Origin: Diploptera punctata
Lineage: Eukaryota > Arthropoda > Insecta > Blattodea > Blaberidae
NCBI GenBank assembly: GCA_030220185.1
Contig: JASPKZ010007431.1
Span: 25,001 to 89,000, forward strand
Direction of reading: 5' to 3'
DNA: 64,000 nucleotides
Below, one piece after another: positions 9,719 to 21,639 of the stretch. Position 1 is the stretch's first letter; each line of letters opens with the position of its first letter. The translations under genes were made by a program, and so were the position numbers. Below the pieces are notes generated by a model, which searched no databases, was not told the origin of the DNA, and saw only the letters and a program-made list of their open reading frames with translations.

Positions 9719-9720
<2 letters not shown>

Positions 9721-9784
<64 letters not shown>

Positions 9785-9800
9785 TTACTATTACTATTAC
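9721..9800. repeat. (TTA)n microsatellite
   Basis: About 80 bp of TTA/TTG/TTAC repeats directly at the right end of the mariner-like element, starting with its TA target duplication. Confidence 0.95.
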
Positions 9801-10165
9801 AATGCTGCAGAAATGATGGAAACGATAATAGACGTATCCTGCAAACCCGCCATTACGGAAAAGTTTTGGCGAACCCCTTGAAATATTTTGCGAACCACAG
9901 GGTGGGAAAATACAGTCTACCTGGTTTCGGAATTTACCATCTGGAGACGTCCAGGTGTATTTATGAATATTCTTATGTGGGAATGTTGTGTTCTGAACAA
10001 TAGGTGACTAACCTCATCCCACAGTGGTTATTATCTTCATCAAGACTAAATTTGTTTATTGTTGGTCTGAATATATTATCCGGTCCCAATGTTTCGTTAA
10101 TTTCTGAGATTCTGTAAAATACTTCTGAAATGTGTTTTGTACATATCTTTTGCTCGATGGTGTTG

Positions 10166-10225
<60 letters not shown>

Positions 10226-10684
10226 CCTTTGTTGGAAATATTTTCGTTCATTTAAACAACTGACTGTCGTTAGAAGTCTGACCAATGTATATAGGCCCCT
10301 ACGATAAAAGCCGAAAATAATTTAGTAGAGACTACAGCAGGCCGTGATATCAATCAGGGATAAAATGGCGTCAGGTGCGAATTTAATGTTTTATATTGCT
10401 TCAAACAAATCTCAGTTCATTTAAAATGCAGTGATTTGTTTGGTATAATGTATATTCACGCTACCTTTTGAGTATGTTTTTTCTATATATTTACATTGTA
10501 CGTAGTATACAAAAACGGCAGTGGTTTACTTCCCGCCCTCGGTAAGTAATTTGTAATATTACAGTACAGTTATTTAGTTATTTATAGGTTGGCAACCCAA
10601 AAAATTTAGGAAACCAAACTTTCAATCATGGTCGTCATTCCTGTGAGTACGACAGGACGCACTATCATGCAAATAATGATTGTA

Positions 10685-10900
10685 AAATTGTCCTTTGTTG
10701 CTAATGTTGACGTAATAACTGTACCGTAACGTAGCAACGTCACTAAATGTGAAAATGCAAGATATTTTTACAAATTAAATATTAAAACATATTATTTGAC
10801 AGTTTGAATATATAATTGTTTCATCAATCAATATATACCGTGGAAATGTATATACAGACCTTCCTGTATCAGGTAAATATTCAATACCACAGTTAGCATC
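10685..10900 (+). repeat. Dispersed repeat R1
   Basis: Key motif GTAACGTAGCAACGTCACTAA followed about 120-150 bp later by ccttcctgtatcaggtaaata. The same two blocks recur in the same order at 17690-17900, 47400-47830 and 60180-60420, and inverted at 23530-23760. No coding potential is seen. It could be part of a DNA transposon or LINE UTR. Confidence 0.65.
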
Positions 10901-12319
10901 TTTAAATGAAGCATACAGGGAAAAATCCACGAAAGTTACTCTTCCACCACTAAAGAAAGAAATGTATTTTAACTCAGGCGATTAGAAACAAAGGGATTAA
11001 GTGAATTTTTTCTTGAAAATGTCAGAGTGTAAATGCATTGTCTTTTTCGAGTTATCTGGCAGAAAATACACATCACCCGCAGTTATCATTTTGAATTACC
11101 TGTCATTTTCCTATAAAACTTCCACTTTAAATCTGTTTTCTCAATACTGCAAAACTTGCACTTTTACTTCTACCCTCAACAATTATACAACGTACCTACT
11201 TTTTTTAAATATGTGCCACATATGGAAGACAGATAAACCCATGATTATACAGTTTCATTTATTTTTTCCGATTCCTAAAATATAGCACTTTCCATTGAGA
11301 ATGTAATACTCTATTTCGACAATAAAGTGACTACCTGGAACTTTTTCTCTACCCTCAAATGTGTATTAATATATCACGTATTACATTCCATATGCATTTG
11401 AAAGATAACTCATTGAAAACCAAAAAAAAAAACTTAACTCTAAAATTGCAAATATTATGTTTTTTTTCTCATTCTTATGGATAACATTTCCTTTCATTCT
11501 ATTTTTAAAGTAAACATCTGCGTTCTTTAATATAAACAAAGTTCATGCCGCGAAAGGCTTGCAAGACAATTGATCTATTAATTGGCCGACCTCTTGTGTC
11601 ATTTTATAGAGGTAGGTTAAAGTGTGTAAAGTGATCCCACTACAGGCCACAGACGATAATGTAAACAGTATGGGACATTCCATACGAAAATGGCAAAAAA
11701 ATTGTGAAAATTGAACTCACATCTTTAAAAGTGTACCATTTTTTTTACAGTGAAACTTTGTGATATACTGAATATCTGAACCGAATTTCAAGTCTTCGCT
11801 TGGTGTAATTAAAGAGTAATAGAGCTGTCAATTTATCGTATTGTTTTAAATAGTCTCTTGTAAAAAAATACATTTCTCGAAGTATGGCTATTCCCTCAAC
11901 TTGAAAAGATAGTCACATTATATATGATTTTATGCTCTATCGCTTGAAAATTAGTATGTTAATATTTACGTTTTTCTGAAGGGCGTAAATGCAATTAATA
12001 TGCAATTGAGCTTCCTCACCAAAAAATTTATAAAATAAAAAAGTTCCACATTATTACCTGAACACCAGTTAACTATTTTGTAATTAGTATTAAAGTGGAG
12101 TCTTGAAAGGAAACTACCAAAAATAATTATTTTTCCTAAAATCCCCTATGTGTAGACTGCCCGCAATACCTTTCGCGTGAGTGGAGATCGCTCGCTGGTA
12201 CAAACAATGACGGAGCTACTTGGTAATAGTCCTTTGCGCACTTACAAATATTTTTATTGTTATTATCATCATTACATTATTTTTATTATCATTATTACAA
12301 TTAATACATTATCATCATC

Positions 12320-12500
12320 ATCATCGTGGATTAGTGGTTACTCTGCACTCCTCCAATTTCGAGGTTCCCGGGTTCAAACTCGATAGAAATCAATGGCATT
12401 TTAAAGGCGTTACAATTCTGAATGTAGCTTTCTCCAGAAGGAAGGAAATCCGTGAGTCCCGTGTCGTAAATTTATGGTACGCAGGAGAACCTCGCGCTTG
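12320..12500 (+). repeat. SINE family C, tRNA-derived
   Basis: Head GTGGATTAGTGGTTACTCTGC (A box) and CCCGGGTTCAAACTCG (B box), followed by a body with cgtgagtcccgtgtcgtaaa and preceded by a (CAT)n tract. It sits inside the 11672-14760 element. Only one copy is recognised here. Confidence 0.65.
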
Positions 12501-13584
12501 AAATAAATTGCTACATAATAAACGTAATTAAATTTAACAATCTTTATTGATATATTCAGTAGGCGGTTAATTTTGTGCTGATTTTGGCTAATGTATAGTT
12601 TAATTTAAATTACTAAGCACCTACGAATTCAAGCTGGTAGGCCTATTAAAAATATTTTCTAGAGAGTAGTTTTGTAATGTGTTGTAATATTTTGTACTTG
12701 TACTCTACACCAATCTCTGATGTTGAATATTGCAAGTAATGTTAAGGTATCGATAATAAATTTATAACAATTTTCATGCTGTTACAAGTAATATTTAAGA
12801 GGTATAAATATACAGTATTTTATTGGCTTGGTATCACTTGATCTTGCATCCCCTACTCATGACATATCTAAGATGATATTAAAATGCACGATAATATTAG
12901 CTTTTATTATAATCTAAATTATTATAGTATTTAATTTAATGTCTAAACTTCCCATTATTCTCCTTTTATAACACAAAATGTATATCTCTACGATTATTCT
13001 CCCATTCCAGAAACAATTTAAGAAATTGTAAAATTATATATTAACACATAATATTGTTAATAACTATTGTATACTAATATATGCATAATTAAAATTACAT
13101 TTAACTTCTAACTCACCATTCAGTCTTTGTAGATCTGCAAACTTGTTAGTTAAAAACAATAAGATATTATTTTAAATTTGACTGTGACACTTAAAATGAC
13201 GAGATGCACTAAATACACGCACTGATGTAAATCAACTGCCTAGTATGTAATCTGAACTTGAGAATTGTTGATAGAAAAGCAGATGTTTGAGGAAGACTTG
13301 CTGACCCTGCATTATTATCGTTTGGTAGGAAGTGCTATGAGTATTAAACATTTGGTTTTATTTGGAAGTGATATCTTATAACAATACTATTTCGTCAAAG
13401 TTTTCAGGGTACAATACAGTACACTGAATAAAAAGTTATTTTAAGACTGAAATTAGTAATTGTAACATAATAAAAATTTATACCAGTTTATTCAATTAAT
13501 GATGTAATAGTTTTTTATTATATAATATTACATTTAAACTGTAATGAAACATTTGTAACAAAATAAATAATTTGTTTTAAAAAA

Positions 13585-13999
13585 AGGACAGAAGATTACG
13601 AATATTTGAGAATAAAGTTCTTAGGAAAAATTTTGGATCAAAAAGAGATGAACGGACAGGTGAATGGAGAAAACTACATAATAGTGAGCTACATGATATG
13701 TATAGGATGCCAGATATAATAAGAACAGTTAAGTCTCGTAGGCTGCGATGGGCAGGAAATGTGGCACGTATGGGGGATGAAAGAGGTGCTTGGAAACTTC
13801 TGGTAGGAAAACCGGAGGGAAAACGCCCAGTTCGAAGACTAAGAACGAGGTGGGAGAATATCATTATACATAATTTGAGGGAAGTAGATTATACAGGGGA
13901 TAATTGGAAAATGTTAGCTCGGGATGGGATGTATGGAGAGCTTATGTCCGCGCTGCCATGAACCTACAGGTTCCACAGAGCCAGTGAGTGATTTAGTTA
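13585..13999 (+). pseudogene. LINE ORF2 C-terminal tail (RLRWAG family), copy 1
   Basis: Open frame encoding VLRKIFGSKRDERTGEWR, then DIIRTVKSRRLRWAGNVARM, then GKPEGKRPVRRLRTRWEN and LREVDYTGDNW. This C-terminal peptide is common in insect non-LTR retrotransposons. A short noncoding end ccatgaacctacaggttcca and a GTTAGTTA-type tail follow. The 5' end is truncated. Related pieces lie at 14862-15050, 20566-21080, 22425-22680 and 60640-61080. Confidence 0.85.
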
Positions 14000-14861
14000 G
14001 TTATAAATAATTTGTTTAATAATTCACAGTAAACTTAAGTAACAGAGCTCTTTACTTCTCACTTCAGCAATAAAATTTGATAAATAAACATCTACTGCGT
14101 AAGAATTAAAATATCGCAACTTTTATAAATTTACGGTACTGTTCCATTAAGCAGAACATATAATAATCTATTCGATTTACTGACAGTTGAAAAAGTCACT
14201 GATGAAGCGGGGTCAGCTCTTTCAATTAACTACGCGCGCGACCTTGGTCGTGAAATGAATCAGCAGCGCCGTGGATCCACCAGTCTTTTTTTACGAAAAT
14301 AGAATAAAAAACATTTATATTGTCTGAATTATTCAACTCTCCAAAAAGGTAATTACTGGAAATTGATGCTTATTACGTGAGTAGTATACTGTATTTTTTT
14401 CGTTTTCATTTTATGATATGTACTGCAGTAAACCGCCATAAAATAGAAAATTGACACCGAAAATAAAAATATCCCAATTATAAAAATAACACCCTTAAAC
14501 TACATGATATCACCTATATAAATACATTTGAAACAAGTTTTTGCTGCTTACTGTTTCAGAAATATTAGTTAGTAAACGTTTTAGTTTATCATATTTACGA
14601 TAATTTTAGATCATCATAACTACGATTAATCATTTATATGATAAAAATTAAATTTCTATATTAATACGTTTTTAAATGTATTCACTATATTTAGGGATAC
14701 ATAAAATTAAAAAAATAAATTGCAAGATTTTTTGCTGTCCGATTTGATATGGATTGTCCCGTATATGGTTGGTATGCGGTCAGGATTCTTCCAATTTTTA
14801 GTCGCTATTTATTAGAGCTGCACAAATTAATTGCGATCCTGGGTGGACACCGATCTCCTAA

Positions 14862-15050
14862 CTAATTAACTAACTAACTCACTGGATCTATCGAACTCTT
14901 AAGTTTATGGTTGCGCGGACATAAGCTCTCCATACATCCCTATCCTGAAGTAATGTCTTCCAATCATCCACTGTATAATGTACGTATTTCAAATCATTCT
15001 TGGCCTACCAACTGGGCGTTTCGCCAAGGTTACCGATATCTTAATGGCTA
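14862..15050 (-). pseudogene. LINE tail (RLRWAG family), copy 2
   Basis: On the minus strand it ends with tccatacatccctatcctga (reverse complement of the last codons) and a (GTTA)n tail at 14862-14880. It includes the region for LREVD-type residues and a GRPRMT-like end. It is short, 5'-truncated and inside the left arm of the inverted duplication; the counterpart is at 22425-22680. Confidence 0.75.
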
Positions 15051-15529
15051 ATATTCCATGAGAATATTCCTTCTCCATAGGAACTTGTGGACCGGTACCA
15101 AGACATGATACATTAGGTCGTTGGATTTTTCGATCCTGTATTAATTATTATTCCGCATTAATAATTTTCCTCCGCCTATTGCTTGCTTTCTTCATTAACT
15201 CCAGGTTATCTACTTATCTGGAATATCGATCCTATTGATTATTCTCCTTTAAAAATTCTCTATGTTTTGCAAGTTAATACACGACACTCATTTGTTCTCA
15301 GATTACAATATTATACACTACATAAGTTAGTTATTTCGGTAGATCAACATAATGTTTTAGGTCTAGTTTAATGTAAAAGTTAACCCAACAAATTTAATAA
15401 AACATCACGAAACCTCATGAAAGAAGTGAGTATGTAAAGGTATTAACATATTTCTCACGTTTTCTGGTGGAAAACACTCATCACCCGAAGTTATATATTT
15501 GTAAAAGTCTCACAGAGCTATTGAATAAG

Positions 15530-15745
15530 TAGGAGATTATGGCTGCCGCCTCTTTAGCCTTTTGGAGACTACTTATCTCCCGAGTTTTCAGTACTGCGCG
15601 ACGGATTTTTAAGTCAAGATTGATTTTAGAGGTTGAGTAGAACCCAGTGACATGATCCTACCACAATTTTTAGTCAAGTGGTAAAACCCCTGACCTCATC
15701 TGTTATGGAACTAGCGACTACCCGGCTTGTACTCTATTGCCTTAA
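15530..15745 (-). repeat. SINE family D, tRNA-derived (left copy)
   Basis: The tRNA-like head lies at the right end on the minus strand (B-box-like region near 15680-15715, A-box-like aaggcaatagagtac). The body contains reverse-complement ggttctactcaacctctaaa. A partner in the opposite orientation is at 21645-21900, part of the inverted duplication. Confidence 0.6.
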
Positions 15746-15771
15746 AAAATTATTCAACGTGTTTTCGACTA

Positions 15772-17665
15772 ATCCCTATTAAGTTCGTCTTCCGGGCATA
15801 TAGGCCGTGGTCCAGTCGTTCTTCTACTCGACGTTTCGTCTACTGCTGCGGTAGACATCTTCAGGAGATACTGCGTGCTCTCTGTGAACTCCTCAACAGT
15901 CGGCTGCAGACTGGCTGGTCGTTGGAAACTCCCTCCCTATTTATAGGCACGCCCCTGGTGGAGAGGCGGTTTTCTGCGCGGTCCGTGTTGCGTGTTGTTT
16001 TGTCCAGGCTGTCGCTAGCAGAAGTCATAGGCTTCGTTGTCGTATTGTGCAGTGCCGGGATCCAGATTTTGTTTATCTTCATGGTTTCTTTCTCTTTTGT
16101 TAAAGGAATTTTTGTGTGTTTATATATTTCAATGGCTTCTCTGTACAGTCTGGTGTAATAATGTGATGTTTGGGACAATGCCTGTGTTTCTTCGAATCTT
16201 ATTATATATTCTTGGTTGTTCATCCAGTGTTCCGCTACGGCTGATTTTTCCTTTTGTTTTAGTCTGCAATGCCTCTTGTGTTCTTGCAATCTTATGGTAA
16301 CCATTCTTTTTGTTGTGCCGATATAAACCTGTCCACAACTGCAAGGGAAGCGATATATACCGGCAGTATTTAACGGATCTCTTGTATCTTTGGCTGGGCG
16401 CAGTATATTGCTGATTTTTTGTGTTGGCTTGTAGGTTGTAGATATGTTATATTTATTTAATATTCGACCAATTCTCTCCGTTATTGTCTTGATATATGGC
16501 AGGTACACCTTACCCTTTGCCTACTCCTTGTTCCCGTTTTCGGATTTGTATTTATTGGGATTTATGGCTCGGCGAAAATCTGTTTTGCTGTATCCATTGG
16601 ATTAAAACGCTGCTTGGAGATGATTAATTTCTTCTTGTAGATACTGTGGTTCCGAAATCCTTTTGGCTCGTTCCACCAGGGTTTTAATTATTCCGCGTTT
16701 TTGTCTGGGATGATGGTTGGACCGCTTATGTAGGTATCTGCCTGTGTGAGTCTTTTTCCTGTATACCTTGTGTCCAAGTGTCATGTCTTGGTTTCGAATT
16801 ACTAAAACATTCCAAAAACGGTAGACTGTTGTTCTCTTCTCTTTCTTCAGGGTGAATTGGATGCTGGGACAAATACCATTTAAATGTTGCCTGAAGTTAT
16901 CAAGTTCTTCTTCACCATATGCTTTCAAATGACGAATGTGTCGTCCACATATCTCAGCCAAACTGAAGGTCTTAACGTAGCATTCTCCAAGGCCTGTTTT
17001 TCAAATGTTTCCATGTAGAAATTGGCTATTATGGGGCTTAAATGGACTTCACATGGCCACGCCATCTATTTGCTCGTAGAATATTCCTCTCCATTGGAAA
17101 TACGATTCTGTGAGGCATATGTTATACAGCGCTACTATGTCTGGGGGAAAGAGTTCTTGCAAGTATGTCATAGTGTCTGGGATTGGTATCTTAGTAAATA
17201 AAGCAACCACATCGAAGCTTAGTATTTTATCGTTCGGCTTGAGTTTCAGAGTGTCTATTTTTTCTATGAAGTGCGTGGAGTCTTTTACAAAAGTGTCAGT
17301 TTTTTTTCCAATATACGGTTTCAATAGTGAGGCAAGAAACTTGGCGAGTTCATATGTAGGTGATCCAATGGCCGAAACAATAGGTCTGAGTGGTGTTCCT
17401 TCCTTGTGTATCTTTGGTAATCCATACAATCTTGGTGGCAGTGCTTCTGAAATGTACAATCCTCGTTTAGTGTCTTCATCAAGTGTGGAGCTCTTGATAA
17501 GTTTATTGGATTTACGTAGAACTCTTGCTGTAGGATCAGTTTTAAGAAACTTGTATGTCTCTGGATCTAAAAGCTGTTGCATTTTCTGGTAGTATTGTTC
17601 TGTTTCCATGATGACGGTGGCATTTCCTTTATCTGCAGGAAGAACGATGATGACTTCCATAAAAC
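15772..17665 (-). pseudogene. Penelope-like element (family P2), 5'-truncated copy
   Basis: Minus-strand frames encode LPADKGNATVIMETEQYYQKM (N-terminal PLE motif, near 17640), [41 protein letters not shown] and, after frameshifts, the YVDDTFVI catalytic box (about 16930-16955). Then come the GIYRFPCSCGQVYIGTTKR GIY-YIG core (about 16310-16370) and SAVAEHWMNNQEYIIRFEET. The C-terminal tail runs to SRLLRSSQRARSIS. Breaks occur near 17049, 16960 and 16600. The 3' end carries a hammerhead-like motif. It is closely similar to both arms of 38423-41711 but reaches further 5'. Confidence 0.9.
15830..15866 (-). ncRNA. Hammerhead-ribozyme-like motif of PLE P2
   Basis: Minus strand: CTGAAGA, stem GTCTAC/GTAGAC with loop CGCAGCA, then GAAACGTC. 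This matches the hammerhead core CUGANGA, stem II, GAAA, followed by a UH site. Helix III could only form between two molecules through the self-complementary ACGU. Confidence 0.62.
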
Positions 17666-17689
17666 ATTTGTTGAATAACAAAAATTATG

Positions 17690-17930
17690 CAATAACTTAC
17701 GAACGTTACGAAGCAACGCCACTAAATATAAAATTGAAAAATATTTTCATTTTAATAAAATATTAATATTTCATAAATTGAAATCAAAACTGTTTATCTG
17801 TATGTTTATATTGTTAAGAGTTTTAGACAGATCAATGACGAACACTTTTTTCTATCAGATAAATATATAAATACATTTTCAGATACCATATTTATCATCG
17901 TTTAAATGGCTCATTCAATAACGTAACAAA
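17690..17930 (+). repeat. Dispersed repeat R1, copy
   Basis: Contains gttacgaagcaacgccacta and, about 150 bp on, the tctatcagataaatatataa block, in the same order as at 10685-10900 and 60180-60420. Noncoding. Confidence 0.6.
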
Positions 17931-18039
17931 TTTAACTCTGAACTTACAAATATTCGATTTTACCTTATTTTTGATAACATTTTGTTATTATGCTTTAAAA
18001 TTAAGCCATTACTTTGTTTAAACTTGATTAAACTCATGG

Positions 18040-18385
18040 ACCGATATGTGTGCAAGGCACTTGGTATAACAGAGAGGTAGACGTTATAGCTATGTGTGAT
18101 AAGTGGTCAACCGTCGGATTCCCAAAATGTAATAGGCGGTATATAGAACTGAAATTCCTCACAATTCTAAATGGTTACCGTTCCACACTAGCCGACATTC
18201 AGTGAGTAAATTTCTTCCACATAGGGACTCGAACCAAGGCATGTTCGGTAGCTCTACGACAAGGCGTAATGTCTGTATTTTTCACTTTCAACATTATCAC
18301 TATATGAATATTTCCGCACCAACAACTCTCTTCCATCTATTGCTTATTTTTTATAGACTCTAGGTTACATATTGTTCCAAATATC
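18040..18385 (-). repeat. SINE-like repeat family E, copy 1
   Basis: About 340 bp nearly identical to 30505-30870, including tgtgcaaggcacttggtata and ccacactagccgacattcag. On the minus strand it has a tRNA-like end: GCCTTGTCGTAGAGCTACCG, then TTGGTTCGAGTCCC (B-box-like). Confidence 0.7.
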
Positions 18386-19239
18386 CATTTTATCAATACT
18401 TTTCACAATTCTTTATTGGATCATTATAGAAGACGAATATACGTGCAAGCCATTGTGGTAAAAACTAGCAGGACTCAGAAAAATAATTAATATCTGTTTT
18501 CTTCGCCAATTTAGAGAGCATCCCAATCGAAGTGCAAGAAGAAAACTTGGTGAAATGCTTCAATCTCATCTGCTGAAATATCGTCAATTTGCAGCGCTTC
18601 AAATGTCTAAACCTTAACATTCTTACAGCATAATCCTTAAATAACGACTGTTCAATGTAGTGTCTTACAATTTTACTCGAGTTAGAAATAATGAATGCAT
18701 TATAGCGGAACAATATTTAGAAAATGGTAAAATATTCAGTTCTTAATATTACAGATTTTATCTTTAACAAATCGAGATTATTGGTAAAATAAATCGTTAC
18801 AACTTTTATTGCACAACACACTGTGTTCAGTGCCACAGTAACGTTATAAATTTATGTAATTTAACGCCCTGAAATTAGGAGCAAAGTCACTTTACGGTAA
18901 ACTTCCCAATATAATTCGCCATCAGATTAAATTGGAGGTTTTTTAAAGCAGGACTTAGTTTCATAAGGTCCTACTTCATGACTCTGTCTCTATCACAACA
19001 CAAAACCAACCAAGTGATGGGAAGATGTTAAATTGATGTAGATATTATGCAAGGTGGTCATGACCAGTTAAGATTAGAAACATTGCAACTGAATGTTTTC
19101 CTTGACATCTTTCATACAAGGTGGTGAACTTCAAGAAGCGGGTATGATATTCGATTGTTATATTGTGTTATATTTTGCCATCTTCATGATGTACCGGAGA
19201 CATAACTAAACATAACATAGGCAAGTCATCATGTACCTA
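18386..19239. other. AT-rich noncoding stretch
   Basis: Nothing recognisable as a gene, RNA or named repeat. Short minus-strand open frames near 18465-18713 have no recognised similarity and look like chance. Confidence 0.4.
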
Positions 19240-19615
19240 TTTACAGTTCATTTTTGCGCGATAGTGCGTTTTGTCGTACTTACAGCACTGGCGACCATGA
19301 TTCAAAATTCAACTTTCTACATTTCGAGGTTGCCAACCTAAATAACTATACTGTAATGTTACATGTTAAAAACCGACGTGTGGGAAGTAAAACCACTGCC
19401 CTCTATGCATACTACGTACAATGTATCTACAAAAATAGCCAAAGATAGTGCTAATATACATTATACGAAACAAACCACTGCATTTTAAATGAACTGAACA
19501 TTATTTGAAAGAATGTAAAACAATAAATACATACTTGCCGCCATTTTATGACTAGATTGGTGCCATCGCCTCCTTTAATTTCAACTAATAAACATTGCCC
19601 ACACTGTTAACAAGT
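19240..19615 (+). repeat. Dispersed repeat R2 (GCGCGATAGTGCGTT family), copy
   Basis: Starts tttttgcgcgatagtgcgtt then ttgtcgtacttacag, and continues with a body matching 23770-24180 in the same orientation and 10320-10690 in the opposite one. Related start motifs occur at 24585-24640 and 21270-21300. Noncoding; possibly the end of a DNA transposon. Confidence 0.65.
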
Positions 19616-19639
19616 ATTACTATAAATAATATAATTATC

Positions 19640-20560
19640 CCTTATTCTTCTTCAGTAATAGATATTGGACTACATCTAGACGCAAATTTAACCTGGCAAA
19701 CACAAGTGAAACACATATGTAAAAAAGACTTTCTCCATCTTACATTATCTTAGACGTTTCAAGAATCTTCTCCTAGTTCAATTAAAACAAATCCTTGTGC
19801 AGAATCTTGTGTTGCCACACTTGGATTATTGTGACGTAATAATTATATACTGTAACTGAAAGATTATTTTCATTTTATAATTCAATAATTTCTAGAATAG
19901 TCATATCAACCCCCCTGTTGTGTTCATAATGCTTGCGTTCGATTCATTTTCAATATCTGCCGTTATGACCATATTTCGGAACACTTCAATAACCTCTCTT
20001 GGCTCCGTCTTACTGACAGACGTAAATTGCACTCTCTTTCACTACTTTTCAAGCTTCTGAATTCCTACACTCCTAGTTACCTGGCGTCCAGATTTGAGAA
20101 GTTATCTACTTACCACAATATTGACACTGGGTCACAATATAACAGTCTGCTAACAATCCCTCTTCATAGCACTTCCTCTTATTCTACTTCCTTCACAGTA
20201 GCCTTTGCCCGCTCCTGGAATTTCCTTCCTCTAGATATCAGGGGTTGCCTCACGCTTGGTACTTTTAAGTCACGCTTATACAGTTACCTGTTGTCTAATA
20301 ATTATTTTTTTCTCAATTCATTTATTTACACTTTCTCGTTAATAATTTGTTCTCTTTTTTTATATATCTTGTACATATTATATTTAATTCGTTAAATCTA
20401 GAGTAAATCAAATAATTGTATTATATTTTATAACATGTAATCGTTATGTTTATTGTAATTTATAAGTAAACTATTTTTTCTACTTTTTAAAACCTGGTTG
20501 AGTGACAGACAAGGCCTTAAGGTCTTAAATCTGCCAGGTAAAATAAAGTTATTACTTACT
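19640..20560 (+). pseudogene. LINE (Jockey/CR1-like) ORF2 C-terminus and 3' end
   Basis: Degenerate frame with LDANLTWQTQVKHICKK (RT thumb region), then from 20027 an open stretch including SLLFKLLNSYTPSYLASRFE, ARSWNFLPLDIRGCLTLGTF and KSRLYSYLL, then a short UTR ending ctgccaggtaaaataaagtt. The peptides LFKxLNSxTPSYL and NxLPxDIRxCxTLxTFK are the usual end of insect LINE ORF2. The stop is about 20395. The same family is seen inverted at 45807-46588. Confidence 0.82.
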
Positions 20561-20565
20561 TACTC

Positions 20566-21080
20566 ACTGGCTCTATCGAACCCCTAGGTTTATGACCGCG
20601 CGGATGAGCTCTCCATACATCCCTATCCTTAGCTAATGCTTTCCAATCATTCGCTGTATAATTTAAGTAAAATAGTCCCACTACAGGCCTAGGGAGGCCC
20701 TTGGGGTAGTAGGAGTTTAAGGCTCCCACTTTTTCTAGACAATCGGCACTTTATGTCAGCCGGGTTGTCAGCCCTGCGTGACGGCAGCCTTTACTCCCAG
20801 AACAAAGTCTGGTACTCATTTCAGTTAGAGGCTGAGTCGACCCGAGGGCCATAGTGCCGCCGAGAGGTTTGGGTCAGTTTAAAAATCCTGACCCCACCGG
20901 GACTTGAACCCTCGACCTTCCGGCTTGTGGCGCAGTACCTTATCCTGAGCTAATGCTTTCCAATCATTCCCTGTATAATCTACGTCCCTCAAATCATAGT
21001 TAATGTTATTCTCCCACCTCATTTATGGTCTACCAACTGGGCGTTTTGCCTCTGGTTTTCCCAAAAGAAGCTTCCATGCA
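20566..21080 (-). pseudogene. LINE tail (RLRWAG family), copy 3, split by SINE A
   Basis: Minus-strand 3' end of the family at 13585-13999. The tail tandem (TTAC/TCAC) starts at 20555-20570, and gctctccatacatccctatc corresponds to the last codons. It is interrupted by SINE A at 20663-20940 and resumes to about 21080 with ctaccaactgggcgttttgc (GKRPVG-type residues on the minus strand). Confidence 0.78.
20663..20940 (-). repeat. SINE family A with 39-bp flanking direct repeat
   Basis: The copy has the (TTTAC)-type tail remnant at its left and a tRNA head at its right lacking the last 20 bases or so. It is flanked by direct repeats 20624-20662 and 20941-20979 (39 bp, 2 mismatches) that belong to the host LINE tail, so the target was duplicated on insertion. 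Confidence 0.85.
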
Positions 21081-21088
21081 TAAAATGA

Positions 21089-21089
21089 A

Positions 21090-21146
<57 letters not shown>

Positions 21147-21198
21147 GACGTTAGTCAGTTGTTTATAACGAACGCAAATTTTCCCAACAAAGTTAATA

Positions 21199-21257
<59 letters not shown>
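21089..21257. repeat. Two (TTA)n microsatellites around an R2 fragment
   Basis: Tracts at about 21089-21146 and 21200-21257 flank a segment (gttagtcagttgtttataac) also found next to R2 at 24185-24210. A further R2-related segment follows to about 21400. Confidence 0.85.
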
Positions 21258-21260
<3 letters not shown>

Positions 21261-21639
21261 TTACTGTTTTAAAAACACTATCGCGCAAAAAAAATGTACA
21301 ACGCACGTTCGTGAAGTGTTTTACAGAATCTCGGAAATTAAAAACCTCGCTAACGCTCGGTTTTTAAAAAAAAATTCACCTTTCTATGAAAACCACTTCG
21401 CAACCTCGCATCGAATATACTATTTTCATTCAGGTTTCTTTTCATCTGCGCAGCGCAAAAACACGGAAGTGCAATTTTCGAGCAAGGAAAAAAAAAAAAG
21501 TTTAAAGAAAAAGTAAACAAAAACAAATAGAGGATGAATTAGTGTTTTAAATAAGGCTATCAACATCAGCTAGAACAGGAGCAATTCATGAAAATGTTCT
21601 GGAAAAAACAGTGGGAAACACATTGCATAATTTGCTAAG

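Larger units (their letters stand above)
8916..9719. mobile_element. mariner-like element, internally deleted (804 bp)
   Basis: Left terminus CAGTGTTCCAAAATGATGGACGGG and right terminus (reverse complement) CACCGTGTTCCAAAATGATGGACGGGG form inverted repeats of about 24 bp. Both are flanked by the dinucleotide TA (8914-8915 and 9720-9721), the target duplication of the IS630-Tc1-mariner group. It contains transposase N- and C-terminal remnants on the minus strand and two large palindromes. Microsatellites lie on both sides. Confidence 0.9.
11672..14760. mobile_element. 3.09-kb terminal-inverted-repeat element with empty site
   Basis: Left end GGGACATTCCATACGAAAAT and right end (reverse complement) GGGACAATCCATATCAAATC are inverted repeats of about 20-25 bp with mismatches. 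Both are flanked by GTAT (11668-11671 and 14761-14764). The partner arm of the inverted duplication has a single GTAT at that place (22781-22784 on the opposite strand), which is the expected empty site. There is no transposase frame inside; only a SINE and a LINE tail are recognisable. Superfamily undetermined; a 4-bp duplication is compatible with several. Confidence 0.82.
10095..15730 (+). repeat. Left arm of a diverged inverted duplication
   Basis: The order of blocks here is the reverse complement of 24345 down to 21640. Matching anchors include 10095-10140 with 24310-24345, 10340-10660 with 23800-24120, 11540-11671 with 22785-22915, 14761-14860 with 22680-22784, 15090-15410 with 22050-22330, and 15480-15730 with 21640-21970. 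The arms differ by many substitutions. The left arm has an extra 3.09-kb insert (11672-14760) and a (TAA)n tract at 10170-10222. Confidence 0.8.

Noticed and set aside
15727..16300. Plus-strand frames of up to 143 residues over the PLE end
   Set aside because: Shadow frames of the minus-strand PLE, which has the recognisable RT and GIY-YIG motifs.
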